Shown: one piece after another, positions 35,041 to 46,199 of the stretch
Layout of the letters: each line of letters starts with the position of its first letter
Position numbering within the stretch: the stretch's first letter is position 1
Origin: Cycas panzhihuaensis
Taxonomy: Eukaryota; Cycadophyta
Assembly: GCA_023213395.1 (NCBI GenBank)
Contig: CM041465.1
Location: 90,651,741-90,715,740, forward strand
Direction: 5' to 3'
Length of the DNA stretch: 64,000 nucleotides
Translations under genes and position numbers: made by a program
Notes under the pieces: generated by a model
What the model saw: the letters and a program-made list of their open reading frames with translations, nothing else
Told to the model about the DNA's origin: nothing
Database searches by the model: none

Positions 35041-35600
35041 TTGCATCCAAATTCGAAGATTTATTTTGAGATTTTCAAGTGTTTTTCTCAAAAAAATGAT
35101 TTTCTGGCCAAATCTTTTGATACCATTGTTAACACTATCACTAATAGTGAAAGGTTAGATAAATTAACTCTTGATGAATTGACAAGACTGCTGTTAAGAC
35201 AGGAGCAGAGAAATAAAAGGTACGAAAATACATCAGAGTTAGAAGATGCTTTTGCTTCCAGGTTAAATCTTGGGCAAAGAGGAAGACAATAATTTCGTGC
35301 ACCAAGCAGAATATCAGACTCCAGAGGTTGAGGACGCTGGTCAAATTCCAGAGGACGAGGACGCAGCAGAGAAAATAGAGTATGTTACCATTGTGGACGA
35401 ACTGGGCACTTCGCCAACAACTGCAAAATGTTCGACATATGCTGCTATCATGCGACGAGTGGACACTTTCCTTATCGGTGTCCTCAAAGACGAAATGAAA
35501 TCTAAAGGAAAAAGACCTATCTATGGACACAAAGAAAGAGAAAATGAAGAAGAAGAAGAAGAAGAAGAGGAGACTACTTTCATCACAAAGATTAGTTACG
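35041..35600 (+). pseudogene. copia D gag, N-terminally deleted, two zinc knuckles
   Basis: Only the C-terminal part of gag is present: LTLDELTRLLLRQEQRNKRY and ELEDAFASR (35167-35262), then a frame change and an Arg/Gly-rich linker. The zinc knuckle at 35383-35424 reads CYHCGRTGHFANNC, an intact C-x2-C-x4-H-x4-C. A second knuckle-like unit, CCYHATSGHFPYRC, follows at 35440-35481 in the same frame; its second ligand is His rather than Cys. The roughly 200-residue capsid N-terminal part normally found upstream is absent, pointing to an internal deletion. An acidic Glu run (35545-35572) follows. Confidence 0.8.
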
Positions 35601-37090
35601 GAATGAAAGACAAAGACATTTGGTACATAGATTCAGGAGCCTCTAAACACATGACGAGTCGGGAAGATTGGTTCCAAACCATAAGTCCATACAATATGGA
35701 TAAGTCCATGGAGCTAGGCGACAAGTATTCCCTTAACATCAAAGGGATTGGAACCATTTCAGTAAATCTGAATGGGAATGAAAGAAAAATTGGAAATGTT
35801 CTCTATGTACCAGACTTGAAGATGAATCTTCTTTCAGTTTCACCGAAAGCAAAAGGGGCTGAGAACCATTTTCGATGAAGAAGGAAATTGTCACATCTTG
35901 GATATAAAAAAAGATGGAAAAACTGTTGGAAAAGGGATCAGATGCAATGATCTCTATAAACTTCTGTCCAACTCGTACTTCCTTGTTTGGAAGAAAAAGC
36001 TTGTACTGCTCTTAAATCTGATAATAAAGTTTGGCATTTAAGGTATGGACATCTCCCAATTGACACACTTAAACAAATGGAAAAGTCAGAAATGGTAAAT
36101 GGTTTACCTAATATCACTTCAGATACATTTGTTTGTAAAGGTTGTCAACTCAGAAAATAGCATAGGTTTCCCTTTAAAGAAAGCACTTGGAAATCTAAGT
36201 CTAAATTGAGTCTGATACATACAGATATTTGTGGTCCTCTTTCACCATTGTCGATAAACGGATGCAAATATTTCCTGACCTTCATTGATGATTTCACTCG
36301 AAAAGTTTGGGTATATTTTTTACATAATAAGTCCAAGTCTTTGAAACATTTAAAGAATTTAAGGCGGTTGAGCTAGAATCGGAATGAAAATCAAGTGTAT
36401 CGTAAGGCATTTGAGGGGAGAATATATGTCGAACGAGTTTCTAAATTATCGCAACTACAGAGGAATTCGTAGACAAGTAACAACTCCCTACACTCCTCAC
36501 CAAATGGAGTAATGAAAGAACGAATAGGACCTTGATGGAGATGGCTCAAGCATGATGTATGGGACAAAGATATCTAAGACATATCAAGGTAAGCCAAGAC
36601 AACATGCTACTTGATAAGCAAGTCCAACCAGATCTCAAGAACATTACTCGAGAGGAAGCTTGGACAGTGTTTCAAACCCGATGTAAGTTTTTAAGGTTTT
36701 TGGCGGTCAAGCATTTGTGCATATTCCTGACAAAAAGAGGTCCAAATTAGATGCAAAAAGCATAGAATGTGTTTTGATAGGATATAGTAAAAATTCAAAG
36801 GCATATAAGTGCATAGATCCTAGAACAAATAAAATCTATGTGAGTAGAAATGTCGTATTTAATGAAGATACTTCAGAAGAATCCTCACTGATCAAAATAA
36901 TAGAAAGTGAAAAGGAACAAGGAACTGTCGAACACAGAATAATGCAGGAAGACGAGGAAGAAGGTCACCAGAATTACTTCAGAAAATCAAGAGGAAAACG
37001 AGCCAGAAGAAGGACAAGTCGACTCGTCATCAACAACAGGTCAGGGAGACAACCTCGAAAAGGAAGGGCCATCATCAACTGATCAGGGAG
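35601..37090 (+). pseudogene. copia D protease and integrase, frameshifted
   Basis: Protease: DIWYIDSGASKHMTSREDWF (35614-35673) with the catalytic DSGA intact, through VLYVPDLKMNLLSV (35799-35840). Integrase: HLRYGHLP then CKGCQLRK (36035-36158) is the zinc-binding module; LIHTDICGPLSPL (36211-36249), FLTFIDDFTRKVWVYFL (36272-36322) is the catalytic core; further on EEAWTVF.TRCKFLR (36650-36695), then DKKRSKLDAKSIECVLIGYS and NSKAYKCIDPRTNKIYVSRN (36729-36851). Frame changes occur near 35870, 36350-36530 and 36700. The frame is otherwise well preserved, in keeping with a recent insertion. Confidence 0.9.
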
Positions 37091-38715
37091 ATATTCCATG
37101 TATAAAAAACTACCAAATGGTATATCAAAACCGTTGAAGAGGGAAATATATTGGAACAAAAAACTCGAGGACAAAGGTCAAGAGCCCTCCTAAGCAAGGT
37201 TGAACCACAAAATTTTGATGAAGCGAAGGATCATCCAGAATGGAGAGAAGCAATGGACAATGAAATAAATTCAATCAAGAAAAATCAAACGTGGGAATTA
37301 GTAGAACTACCGCTAATAAATCCATCAGAAATCAGTAAATGGGTTTACAAAACAAAGAAAGGAGTTGATGGCCAAATTGAAAAGCACAAGGCAAGGCTAG
37401 TTGCAAAAGGATATACTCAAACCGCAGTATAGATTATGATGAGACCTTTTCTCCAAGAGCAAAGATGAACACAAGAAGGACAAGAATTGCCTTACCGCCG
37501 CCAAGGTTAGGGAATCTCTCGGATGGACGTAAAAGTGCCTTTTGAACAAAGGAACTGGAAGAAGAGGTTTACATGCAACAACCAGATGGATATGCGAGCA
37601 GTGGAAGAGAAAATCTAGTCCGCAAATTGAAAAAGGCCTTGTATGGTCTAAAACAAGCATCACAGGCTCGGTATGCAAAACTAGATCACTTTCTTGAAGA
37701 AAATAAGTTCATCTTGTAATTGATTCTAGTTTGTACATAAGGAAAACAAACAACAAGGTAACCATAATTGTTGTTTATGTGGATGATATGCTGCTTACTG
37801 GGAATGATGTAGAAGGAATCAAGTGGATCAAAAGTCAACTTCAGCAAAAGTTCGAAATGATGATCTAGGTTCACTTAATTATTACTTGGGACTAGAAATA
37901 GGTCAACACCAAAATTATGTAACCTTATCCCAAAGTAACTACATCAAAAATCTACTTGTTCGATTTCAGATGGAAAACTGCAATCCATGCACCACCCCCA
38001 TGGAGACAAATTGCGATCTAACAGTAGACAGTATGGAAAAGATGCCGATGCTACTCTGTACAGACAAATGATTGGAAGTCTGATCTATCTAACAGCCACC
38101 AGACCCGACATATCCTATTCAGTAGGACTAATCTCAAGGTATATGCAGAATCCAAAGTTGAGACACTGGCAAGCAGGAAAAAGAATTCTGAGATATCTCA
38201 AAGGAACAACAGATCTCAAGCTAGTCTATTCAAAGGGGCATCCAATCAAAATCACAGGATATTGCGATTCAGACTGGGCAAGCGACAAAGAACAAAGAAA
38301 ATCCACAAGTGGATTTTGTTTTTCTGGGAAATTCAAAGAATCTCATGGTGCAAGAAAACAAGCCACGTGGCTCTCTCCTCTGCTGTAAGGTAATATAAAG
38401 CGACCACATCAAGAACCCGTGAAGCCATCCGGTTAAGACAACTCTTGCTTGATTTAAATCAACAAGATGAAGCAACTTCTACGAAGTGTGATAATCAAAG
38501 TGCCATCAAGTCGACCAAAAATCCAATCGCATGCAAGAACAAAACATATTGAAGTTCATCATCATTTTATAAGAGAAAAAGTACAAAACAAAGAAATAGA
38601 CTTGGAATACTGTCCGACATCAGAACAAGTTGCAGACCTTCTGACAAAACCTCTTGGGAGGGAAAGACTCAGATATTTGAGAGACAAGATTGGACTTTTA
38701 GAGATAAAACATTAA
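37091..38715 (+). pseudogene. copia D reverse transcriptase and RNase H, frameshifted
   Basis: RT: FDEAKDHPEWREAMDNEI and KNQTWELVELP (37213-37317), KWVYKTKKGVDGQIEKHKAR (37336-37395), KALYGLKQASQARYAK near 37630-37680, and the catalytic box VYVDDMLLTGND around 37773-37808 with YVDD intact (37776-37790). RNase H: MIGSLIYLTATRPDISYSVG (38068-38127), RILRYLKGTTDLKLVYSKG, GYCDSDWASDKEQRKSTSGF (38257-38316), then HHHFIREKVQNKEIDLEYC and VADLLTKPLGRERLRYL, ending in KIGLLEIKH at 38713. Frameshifts near 37430, 37530, 37700, 37860 and 38390 break it. The polypurine tract follows the stop at once. Confidence 0.92.
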
Positions 38716-38722
38716 GAGGGGG
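38714..38722 (+). other. polypurine tract of copia D
   Basis: AAGAGGGGG against the 3' LTR start. Confidence 0.92.
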
Positions 38723-38944
38723 TGTTAAGATATAATGTTTTATCTAGGATGTAAAAAAGGGGTCATGTTAGACCAACCCTTAATTACTCTCATGAGATCA
38801 TGCCACTTGGCAACATCTGAGTGATTGGTTACATTAGTGGTTGTAACCAACTCTTGGCTCTTGTATACTTAAATGAATTGAATCTCAATAGTAAAGTATC
38901 TCATTCCTTTCTCTGTTCATTTCTGAATAATGTTTGTTTCAACA
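38723..38944 (+). repeat. 3' LTR of copia D
   Basis: 222 bp, same length as the 5' LTR. Differences by eye: four within the GGACAGAAAAAGGGGG/GGATGTAAAAAAGGGG stretch, one in the G-box (CACGTGG to CACTTGG) and one near the right end. Confidence 0.95.
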
Positions 38945-38949
38945 AACTT

Positions 38950-40820
38950 AAGTTAGCAGACTGTGAACTATTAGAAATTTCATTAGGGTTAAAAAGATCC
39001 CAATTTTTAACTTCTTTTTCTAGCTTAATTATTGCATTTTTAATAAAGTCATCATTATACTTATTATAAGTAAAAGTATTATATGAAACATCATCAATAG
39101 GTAAAGGATTTGAACATAATAAGAGTTGAATGAAGAACCTTCTTCATTAAACTTAACATCATGTTTGATAATAATACTATGTGTGATAGGATCAAAAAAT
39201 ATAGAACCTTTACTCCCTTCATTGTAACTAATGAAGATCAGCCTAAAGCTTTTGGGATTAAGATTATGTCTCTTTTCTTTTCAAATATGCACCCAAGTAA
39301 CACTTATAAAAACTTTTGTTCAGGAATGACATTATTAGTTATTTTAGTAGGCAATCTATTAAGAAGATAATTTTGGCAATTTACAGCTTTTGACCAAACC
39401 TTTAAGTTTAGTTATTTTAAGTGTAGCACAAATTGAGCCATTTCAACTAAGGTTTAATTTTTTCATTCTACTATACCATTTTATTATGATATTAGACAAC
39501 TAAATGTTGGAATCTAATACTGTTCTTTCTATCAAATTAAACAAATTCATTACTTAGGTATTCTTTAGCATTATTAATCTTAAAAAATTTTACTGTGTAA
39601 TTAGATTAATTTTCAACTAGAACTTTAAACTCAAAGAACCTATCAAATATTTTTCTACATTGTTTAATGGTATAGACCCAATATTCTTTTTAAAAATCAT
39701 TAATAGAAGTGACAAAATGCCTACTTTTAGTGTAAGGAAAGACCTTAAAATATCCACAGATATTAAAATGACTTAGCTAATAGGGTTATTTATCATTAAA
39801 TATTATTTTATTTTAAAAAATAATCTATGTGCTATTTGTTTAAAATGTAAGTTTCATAACATAATAGATAGTAGATAAAGTAGGTAAACTATGAACCATA
39901 TCATATTGGTTTAAAATAGCTTGCCATAACTAGTATGAATAAAGGGAGCATGTCATATCTACCTAACTAGGTGAGATTGAGCTATATAAAAATAAAATAT
40001 TAACTTTTTAATTGATTTAATTAGATCAGAAAGATTATAGAGACTAATTTTATGACTAACTAGTCTAGAAGTAATTACTTTAAATGTATTAAAAGGTTGT
40101 TTTATTATGAATTTATCCTTCCAAAACCCTATAAGTAAATCCTTTTAACAAATATAATATATAAAGAACACGTTTGATAATATCCCTAAAACATAAAATA
40201 CATTATCAATAGAGTCATTTTTAAGAGGAACATTGCTAGGTCCTATGACTTTTAGTTAATAATCACTTTCAAAAAATATTTCCTCACTTGAATTAACTTT
40301 AGGTTCATATGAGGAACAATAATCTTGGTATCCTATCATATGATAAGAAGCATCTAAGTCAAGAACCTAAGAGGGTGAAGATAATATAGGAACTATAAAA
40401 CACTAAGGTAGATCTAATTAGAGAGCTATGAAATCTATGTTAATTCCCTTTAAAGGCTTTCCATGCCTCAAAAGCTATTTGATTTTTATAAACAACTATA
40501 TTATGCCCCTTCTTATGGAAATAGGCACAAGTTTAGTTTATATTTTAATTTGTATTATAAGTGAATTTTTTATTTAAATTTATAGATTGATTAGGAATAG
40601 AGTGTACAATAATTCTACACTAGACATTAATTAGGATTTTTAAATGGCCCAAAACTTGAATTATTAAATCTAAGATTTTTATTGTTAAAATTTATAGTGG
40701 GACCTTTATTGTATTTTTTAAATCTAAAATTATATATAATTTTATTAAATTTTATTGTTATTAATTTTGGGATTTAGTTTGTTAAGTTAACTTAGTACAT
40801 AAGAAAAGAGCCTATGAAGG
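38950..40820 (-). pseudogene. copia E protease and integrase, remnant, right of D
   Basis: Minus-strand continuation of copia E. At about 39235-39110 the text ISYNEGSKGSIFFDPITHSI and IIKHDVKFNEEGSS is the conserved copia GYxxxxKGYRxxDP.. end of integrase. Further right (39380-40300) integrase core and zinc-binding part are only patchily readable, and the protease region falls around 40250-40400. Compared with copia F the order and spacing agree, so I place the domains by position. It is decayed by many stops. The 69-codon and 82-codon plus-strand frames here are antisense shadows. Confidence 0.65.
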
Positions 40821-41480
40821 GTCTTGAATCCCACCAGTTTCAAGGAGCATCAACTGGTATTTGACTAATTGATTTGTCAGCTCATCAAAGGAAATAATAA
40901 TGTGATTGCACTATTGTCTAGTAGTTTTGTGTTGATTAAAAGTTTTTTGTAATTTATTTATAGCTAAGCAGATAAGTGAATTAACATATTTAGCATACGT
41001 TACAGTGATTATATTATCATTTTATGTGAAAGTAGACTTAACATAACTTCCTAAGTATATATTGATTAACTATAAATTGAAGAGAAAATCCTTGACTCTA
41101 GAAAATTCTTCAAACTTAAGGTCATATAGTTTTTGCTCTAAGATAATAACCTAGGTAGAATCTACTTTATCATATTTGGTTTTTAGTTTATTTCAAACTT
41201 CAATAAGTCCATTTGAGTGAGTGAATTGCCTTTGAATATCAAGGAACAACATTGTTAGAATAGTTCTTAAGGCACTATCATAGTTGATTAGATACATAAT
41301 ATATGCATTCGATGTTATGTCAATGGGTTTCTCAAATTCACCTATGATTTATCTCCATAATTTTTGAAATTTAGAGACCTTGACCTTCTAGTAAGCATAG
41401 TTAGAGCAAGTAAGTGCTAAAATTTGGTCATAGGAACCATTCCTAGTATAAAATCCATTTGGAATATTTTATTGTGATCT
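40821..41480 (-). pseudogene. copia E gag, remnant
   Basis: Reads on the minus strand, from about 41475: GFYTRNGSYDQILALTCSNYAY, then FEKPIDITSNAYIMYLINYD and SALRTILTMLFLDIQ, EQKLYDLKFEEFSRVKDFL (41140-41080), and NSLICLAINKLQKTFNQHKT (40980-40925) with FDELTNQLVKYQLMLLETGG (40880-40820). This matches the gag of copia F part by part (F: LAVNKLPKHFNLYKTARQQ and FNQLINHLIEHQIMLVQIG), so E and F are one family. Capsid function in the live family; stops present. Confidence 0.78.
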
Positions 41481-41609
41481 TGTTAAGTGGTGTGCTTAAG
41501 CTCTTTTGAGGATGAATAAAAGAAACACATAATAAAAGGTCAAGAGCTGCTTATCCACTAATAAAAGAGGTTTTAAAATAAGTGCATAAAAAATAGTTAT
41601 TCAAAAGAA

Positions 41610-41670
41610 TATATCATGCTAATCACAAATGCATATAAATTAACATAATCACTTATAAATCATGCCAATC

Positions 41671-41725
<55 letters not shown>

Positions 41726-41790
41726 AATTAACATAATCATCAATAAATCATGCCAATCACAAATGCATAAATTAATAATAAATTTCCACT
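41610..41790. repeat. short tandem duplication with (TA)n inside
   Basis: A unit of about 46 bases containing AATTAACATAATCA and AATCATGCCAATC occurs twice, with the TA run (41672-41722) between. Typical replication-slippage product. Confidence 0.75.
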
Positions 41791-42452
41791 GAAATAGAGT
41801 TTTAAAAATGTATTAAGTGTGTGTTGTAGTCATGTATAAAGCATTGTTAATTTTTTTTTTTTTTTTTTTTCAACACAATATATTAAATATATGTATGTTT
41901 ATATATAAAAAATATCTAAGAAAATAATTCAAATTATATGTCAAATATTGATTTAAGGACTTTGAAAGAAAGTCAATTGATAAATAGCAAGTTAAAAAAT
42001 AAGAGACTTTAATGCTATATTTTTATTTGTATGGTTCATATAAGAAGTGTTTTAACATCACTAAAAGATAATATTATGGGGGTTAATAATTAATGTATTA
42101 AATTATATTAAAAGTAAGGGAGATTAATTGTTAATTTTCAAATACTAATATAATAGATAATATGTGAAATATTAGTAATAATAAAGAAAAAGATGTTACT
42201 ATTATTTTTAGTATATTAATAATACTTTATACTTATTAATATAAAGCATTATTAATATACTATATATAATATTGATGTAATGTAAAGATTAAATAAAGAA
42301 GGTTTAATATATAGAATATATTAAAGGAATAATAAGGTTAAGGTTAATAAAGGGTCTTCCATAATAGCATACCTTTATCTTTTCTAAAATTAAATTATAA
42401 ATGATAAGGATTTCTCATCGTTGAATGGTGAGATATTAAATGGTGGATTTAA

Positions 42453-42476
42453 TGGATAGGGTTTAAACCCTATCCA
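42453..42476. repeat. 24-bp perfect palindrome
   Basis: Left arm TGGATAGGGTTT, right arm its exact reverse complement, with no spacer. Could extrude a cruciform; no known site. Confidence 0.9.
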
Positions 42477-43364
42477 CCAATATAAAAAACAAAAATTTAA
42501 TTATTAGGTTTATGTTTTCATGGGTCAACAATGGGAGTCTTCAACTAAATTTTAAGGGGAGAACAATAGAGAAGGGATAGAAATGGATCATGTTTAATTT
42601 ACTATCATTTTGTGTTAATGTGATAATGTAGGTTAGGAGATGCAAAACTATAAGGTATCACATTTGAAGGTATGAGATAAATATTAGATTTTTTTATCAA
42701 TTAGCTTTATGGGCACCTCTAATATAGATTGTGGTCCCATTGCATGGTCTCAAGAGCCATCATGAGGTTGTTAAGCACTTTAGAAGGACATCTAGTATGC
42801 TCTACAGTCATACCAGATCTTATGTCTACTCAAAACGAAGGAAATTTGATACTAAAATTTAAAAATACACAACCAAAATATTTAGGGCTAAATTGTAAGA
42901 AGGTATATTATTTTTGAGAGGTGTCAAGTAGGTTTTCAGCAAATCATCTTCTTAAGATTTCATTTCTATCCCCAGAAAGGGTTTAATTATAAAAATGTTA
43001 CTCATTGAGATGAGTATGCTTATAATTATTTAAATGCAGGTAGTTTTAGGATGGAAATTGCTAGGGTTTAAGTGGACCTATATGCATATGCAAATATGGG
43101 AAAAGATTGAATAAAGAGAATGGATGTGCATATTACTTCAATATTATGCAAGATTGTTTTAGAAAGAGAAGATATTACTTACTTATTTTTATTATAATCT
43201 TTTCCTATATAATATAGTGTGGAATTTGCAATCTATTAAATCCATTTATGTAAAAAAAAATAGGACATTTTAAGGTTATGTACCCCCCCATTTTTGTACC
43301 CCATTTTAAGTTGAAATAAAAGGAAAACTACTTTCATTCATATTATTTTCAAAGTTATTTTGTG

Positions 43365-43368
<4 letters not shown>

Positions 43369-43421
<53 letters not shown>

Positions 43422-43427
43422 TTTTTT
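43369..43427. repeat. (AT)n followed by poly(T)
   Basis: About 18 AT units then about 24 T. Simple sequence; no target duplication noted, so no SINE or LINE tail is claimed. Confidence 0.9.
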
Positions 43428-43633
43428 CATCATCATTACAAGTTATATAAGATAAAATACACATGATTAACCTTCTTTGTATGTTATTTTCCTTACTACA
43501 TATATTACAAAAATGTTATTATAACATTAAAAAAATTAAATAAGTGAACAAAGCTAAAAGGAATAATCACACCTAAACATATAAAAACATGCAAACTTTT
43601 GATACATGTATATGCTTGGTGACTACCACACAT

Positions 43634-43645
43634 GCTTTAATACCA
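43634..43645 (-). other. degenerate primer-binding site of copia E
   Basis: GCTTTAATACCA on the plus strand matches the reverse complement of TGGTATCAGAGC at 10 of 12 positions. Confidence 0.65.
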
Positions 43646-43648
43646 TAT

Positions 43649-44050
43649 TGGAGCATCAAATTTATAGATGAAATAGATTATATATAATAAGTATTAAATA
43701 TTAAACACTAAATAAAGATCAAGATCTAAGCAATCACATAAAACTATACACTAGATTGGATAGATGGAAAACCCTTCAGGGTAGAAAAAACACCACATAA
43801 AAATATAATATTATATCATAATACATAATATATGATCACCTTCCTTTTTCTCATGTGAATGAGAGGATAATATATTTATTTTTTATGTGGATAATGGACT
43901 TTCAACTAAATTTATATTTGAGTTATGTATTATCATAATTTATTAATAAATTACTTTGTAAAGCCATATTAATGTATAATAATAACTAATAATGTAAGAT
44001 TATTTTACATTCTATTGTTATGTATGATTAAGGGTACTTTATTAATTACC
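43649..44050 (-). repeat. 5' LTR of copia E (right edge uncertain)
   Basis: Starts TGGAGCATC three bases past the primer site. It contains GATGGAAAACCCTTCAGGGTAG, much like the GTGGAAAACCCCTTCTGGGGAAG block of copia F's LTRs, supporting common family. The far edge is not fixed, because no second copy is in the window and G's remains follow. Confidence 0.55.
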
Positions 44051-44059
44051 TTCACTAAT

Positions 44060-45080
44060 AAGATATGGTTGTTTCCAAAAAATCATAGTTTCTTCCTCTG
44101 TTTATTTAACATCCTCTAACCACTGTGGTTTTATAGTCATATGGCAAGTTATACCTAAATCAATAATATAAGTGTCTTCTATGATATACTTGGACAAATA
44201 TACTACTGAAAATAATTATTCATCTTTAGATACATAGTGACCTCCATGTCCATGCCCATGCTTATATATGTGTCTTATTGCATATCCTTTTAGCTTCTTT
44301 TTTTATCATGTCATATTCATTTTATTATAGTTTTTTAATATGTGCTTAGGCTTGCCATAGTAATAACAAATAAGTGTTTTAGCCCCTTAAAGAACTTTTT
44401 GTTAGTTTATGGCTTACGTTCCCCATTCTTCTTTTGATAGTATACCCATGATACAAGGGCCTTCTTGCCTTTAAACTTGGTTGCATATGCCCCTAAAGAT
44501 TCCCTATATTTATTTATTTTAATTTAATAATACACAATGTAGTAGAAAGCCACATAATTCATTAAAGTCCATTGATTAAAGTTTTCATATAATGGTTAGA
44601 TTAGTAGAAAATCTCTTATCGTATTTAGGAAGACTTTTTAAAGTGGCAGTGATAAGGTCTTTAGTAAGCACAAATTTACCTATTACAGAGAGCTAGTTCT
44701 TTATTCCTTTTATATTTTGCATATTCTATGGACTCATTGGACTTTAGATTATATAACTAAGTTTTTAGTGAAATAACTCTTACATTATCTTTATGTTTAT
44801 ACAATTTGATGATAAAATCCCAAACTTTTATTTGTGTCATTGCATCTTAAATATTTCTAATAATATTACCACTTATAATAAGATTAAGGAATGATAATGC
44901 AATTCTAATTTTTTAATCAAATTTAGCTTGTTCAAAAATGACATTTGAGTCTCTTATAGCATTGCCATTAGCATAACCCCATAGATCATTTATTATGGTG
45001 ATATTCTTAATTTTATGTTTCTAAGAAATATAATTCTCAGCTCTACTAAGTTTTTTAGTTATTATGTTTAACATAATAAT
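44060..45080 (-). pseudogene. copia G gag zinc knuckle and protease, fragment
   Basis: Minus strand: the knuckle reads CYYYGKPKHILKNY-like text at about 44375-44330 (family CYYCGKPGHIKKNC, two ligands lost), and 44180-44110 reads DTYIIDLGITCHMTIKPQWL, the copia protease start with its DSGAT changed to DLGIT. Upstream (44420-45060) gag-like text continues with many stops. Integrase and RT are missing to the left, where copia E's LTR begins, so E may have jumped into G. Confidence 0.7.
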
Positions 45081-45228
45081 AACTATTTATTAAAGTTTAT
45101 TCAACACATAATTTATGTTGTAATATATGATACTTTTATATATTTAATATTTAATATGATATAGTGGACCCACACATAAAATCTCACTCACCAAAAGCAT
45201 TGATAAATATGTTATACACAATTATTGA

Positions 45229-45616
45229 TGTAAACATCCTATTAGATGATGAAATGACTCAAGAGATATTATAGGCTATTCATGAGGTGACATATCTATA
45301 AATATATATGCATGCCACTTGAGAACTTGAGAAAATAAGATTGACATATAGATGTAATTATTTGATATTATAAAGAGGAGCTCCTAACTCCAACCTTCTT
45401 CCACAGTTTTTTCCATATTAGGTTTTCCATATATAAATCTATTGTCTCTTATGGTATAGACTCATACATGTATTCTTATATTTATACTTTATATTTTATA
45501 TTATTACTTTGTATGTTTATCTTATATTACATGAATTATATATATAATTATTATGATATGGTTGATATATTATATATATTTGATATACTTCTATTGTATA
45601 TTATGAGTACATTCCA
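45229..45616 (+). repeat. LTR J, probable 5' LTR of a plus-strand copia
   Basis: Runs from TGTAAACATCC to ACATTCCA and ends just before a degenerate primer site (45620-45631). It holds short TATA-rich motifs, as an LTR would. The start is chosen by TG only. F is inserted 100 bases downstream, and no J coding region is recognisable beyond F. Confidence 0.4.
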
Positions 45617-45619
45617 ATA

Positions 45620-45631
45620 TAGTATCAAAGT
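45620..45631 (+). other. degenerate primer-binding site of J
   Basis: TAGTATCAAAGT matches TGGTATCAGAGC in 9 of 12 positions, all differences being transitions. Confidence 0.5.
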
Positions 45632-45714
45632 AAAATTTTAAATTCTTATATGGTATCAAAATCATATTGTGAAAGATCTTATGAGATAAATTAAATCATA
45701 TATACGAGATAGTT

Positions 45715-45719
45715 GATCC
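45715..45719. other. target-site duplication GATCC, left copy (copia F)
   Basis: GATCC here and at 53404-53408 flank copia F exactly. Confidence 0.9.
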
Positions 45720-46164
45720 TGTGAGAATAAGCACATGCATATCATCATAGGATTAAATTAAACATAAAACCACAAGAAAACAAATGATATTACACATGTA
45801 CACAGGTTAACAAGTGGAAAACCCCTTCTGGGGAAGACAAACCACCTCCTTAAGTTGTATTTTTATTAAGAATGACTGTAAACAGATTACCATGTACTGA
45901 AACTACCTAACCACCAAACTAGCCTTTAAAAAGGCATTCAGACAGCCCTCTTAGATTTATGGAACCATCTCCTTAAATCTAGGAGATGAATTTATGCAAC
46001 GAAAGGTTCGTTGAAATGTAGTTTCGTATTTCAACCACCTTTCACATAAGTTAATTAATAAACATTAAAGTTTAAACCTTATGATAACTTAAATACATAT
46101 TTAGACATGTGACTAAAACATAAACTTTAAAAAGAACATAAAGATTACATTAATACTTCTAACA
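45720..46164 (-). repeat. 3' LTR of copia F
   Basis: 445 bp, TGTGAGAATAAG...CTTCTAACA on the plus strand, partner of 52959-53403. It carries the same hairpin-forming block around 45945-45985. Confidence 0.93.
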
Positions 46165-46175
46165 TCCCCCTTTAA
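46165..46175 (-). other. polypurine tract of copia F
   Basis: On the minus strand TTAAAGGGGGA lies directly before the LTR. Confidence 0.9.
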
Positions 46176-46199
46176 TGTAAACTTTTGTGATGTAGAAAA

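Larger units (their letters stand above)
34442..38944 (+). mobile_element. copia element D, complete ends, youngest in window
   Basis: A 4.5 kb copia with two 222-bp LTRs that differ at about 6 positions by my reading, exact ends (TGTTAAGAT...TTTCAACA), a primer site, a polypurine tract and a perfect 5-bp duplication. It is visibly more GC-rich than its surroundings. Gag is shortened at its N-terminal side; pol runs protease, integrase, RT, RNase H with several frameshifts, so it is not autonomous. It sits inside minus-strand copia E. Confidence 0.95.
41481..43633 (-). other. long leader of copia E
   Basis: 2.15 kb between gag and primer site, the same layout as in copia F. It contains an AT run (41672-41722) embedded in a short tandem duplication, a poly(T) run (41851-41870), a perfect palindrome (42453-42476) and an (AT)n-poly(T) run (43369-43427). 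On the plus strand, 42729-42917 is open for 62 codons and the surrounding 42650-43180 is less AT-rich; I recognise no protein in it. Confidence 0.5.

Noticed and set aside
34658-35050. 130-codon minus-strand open frame in the copia D leader
   Set aside because: It opposes the element's leader, overlaps an 88-codon plus frame and shows no family motif; higher GC alone gives long open frames here.
35141-35530. 129-codon minus-strand frame
   Set aside because: Antisense to copia D gag with its intact zinc knuckle.
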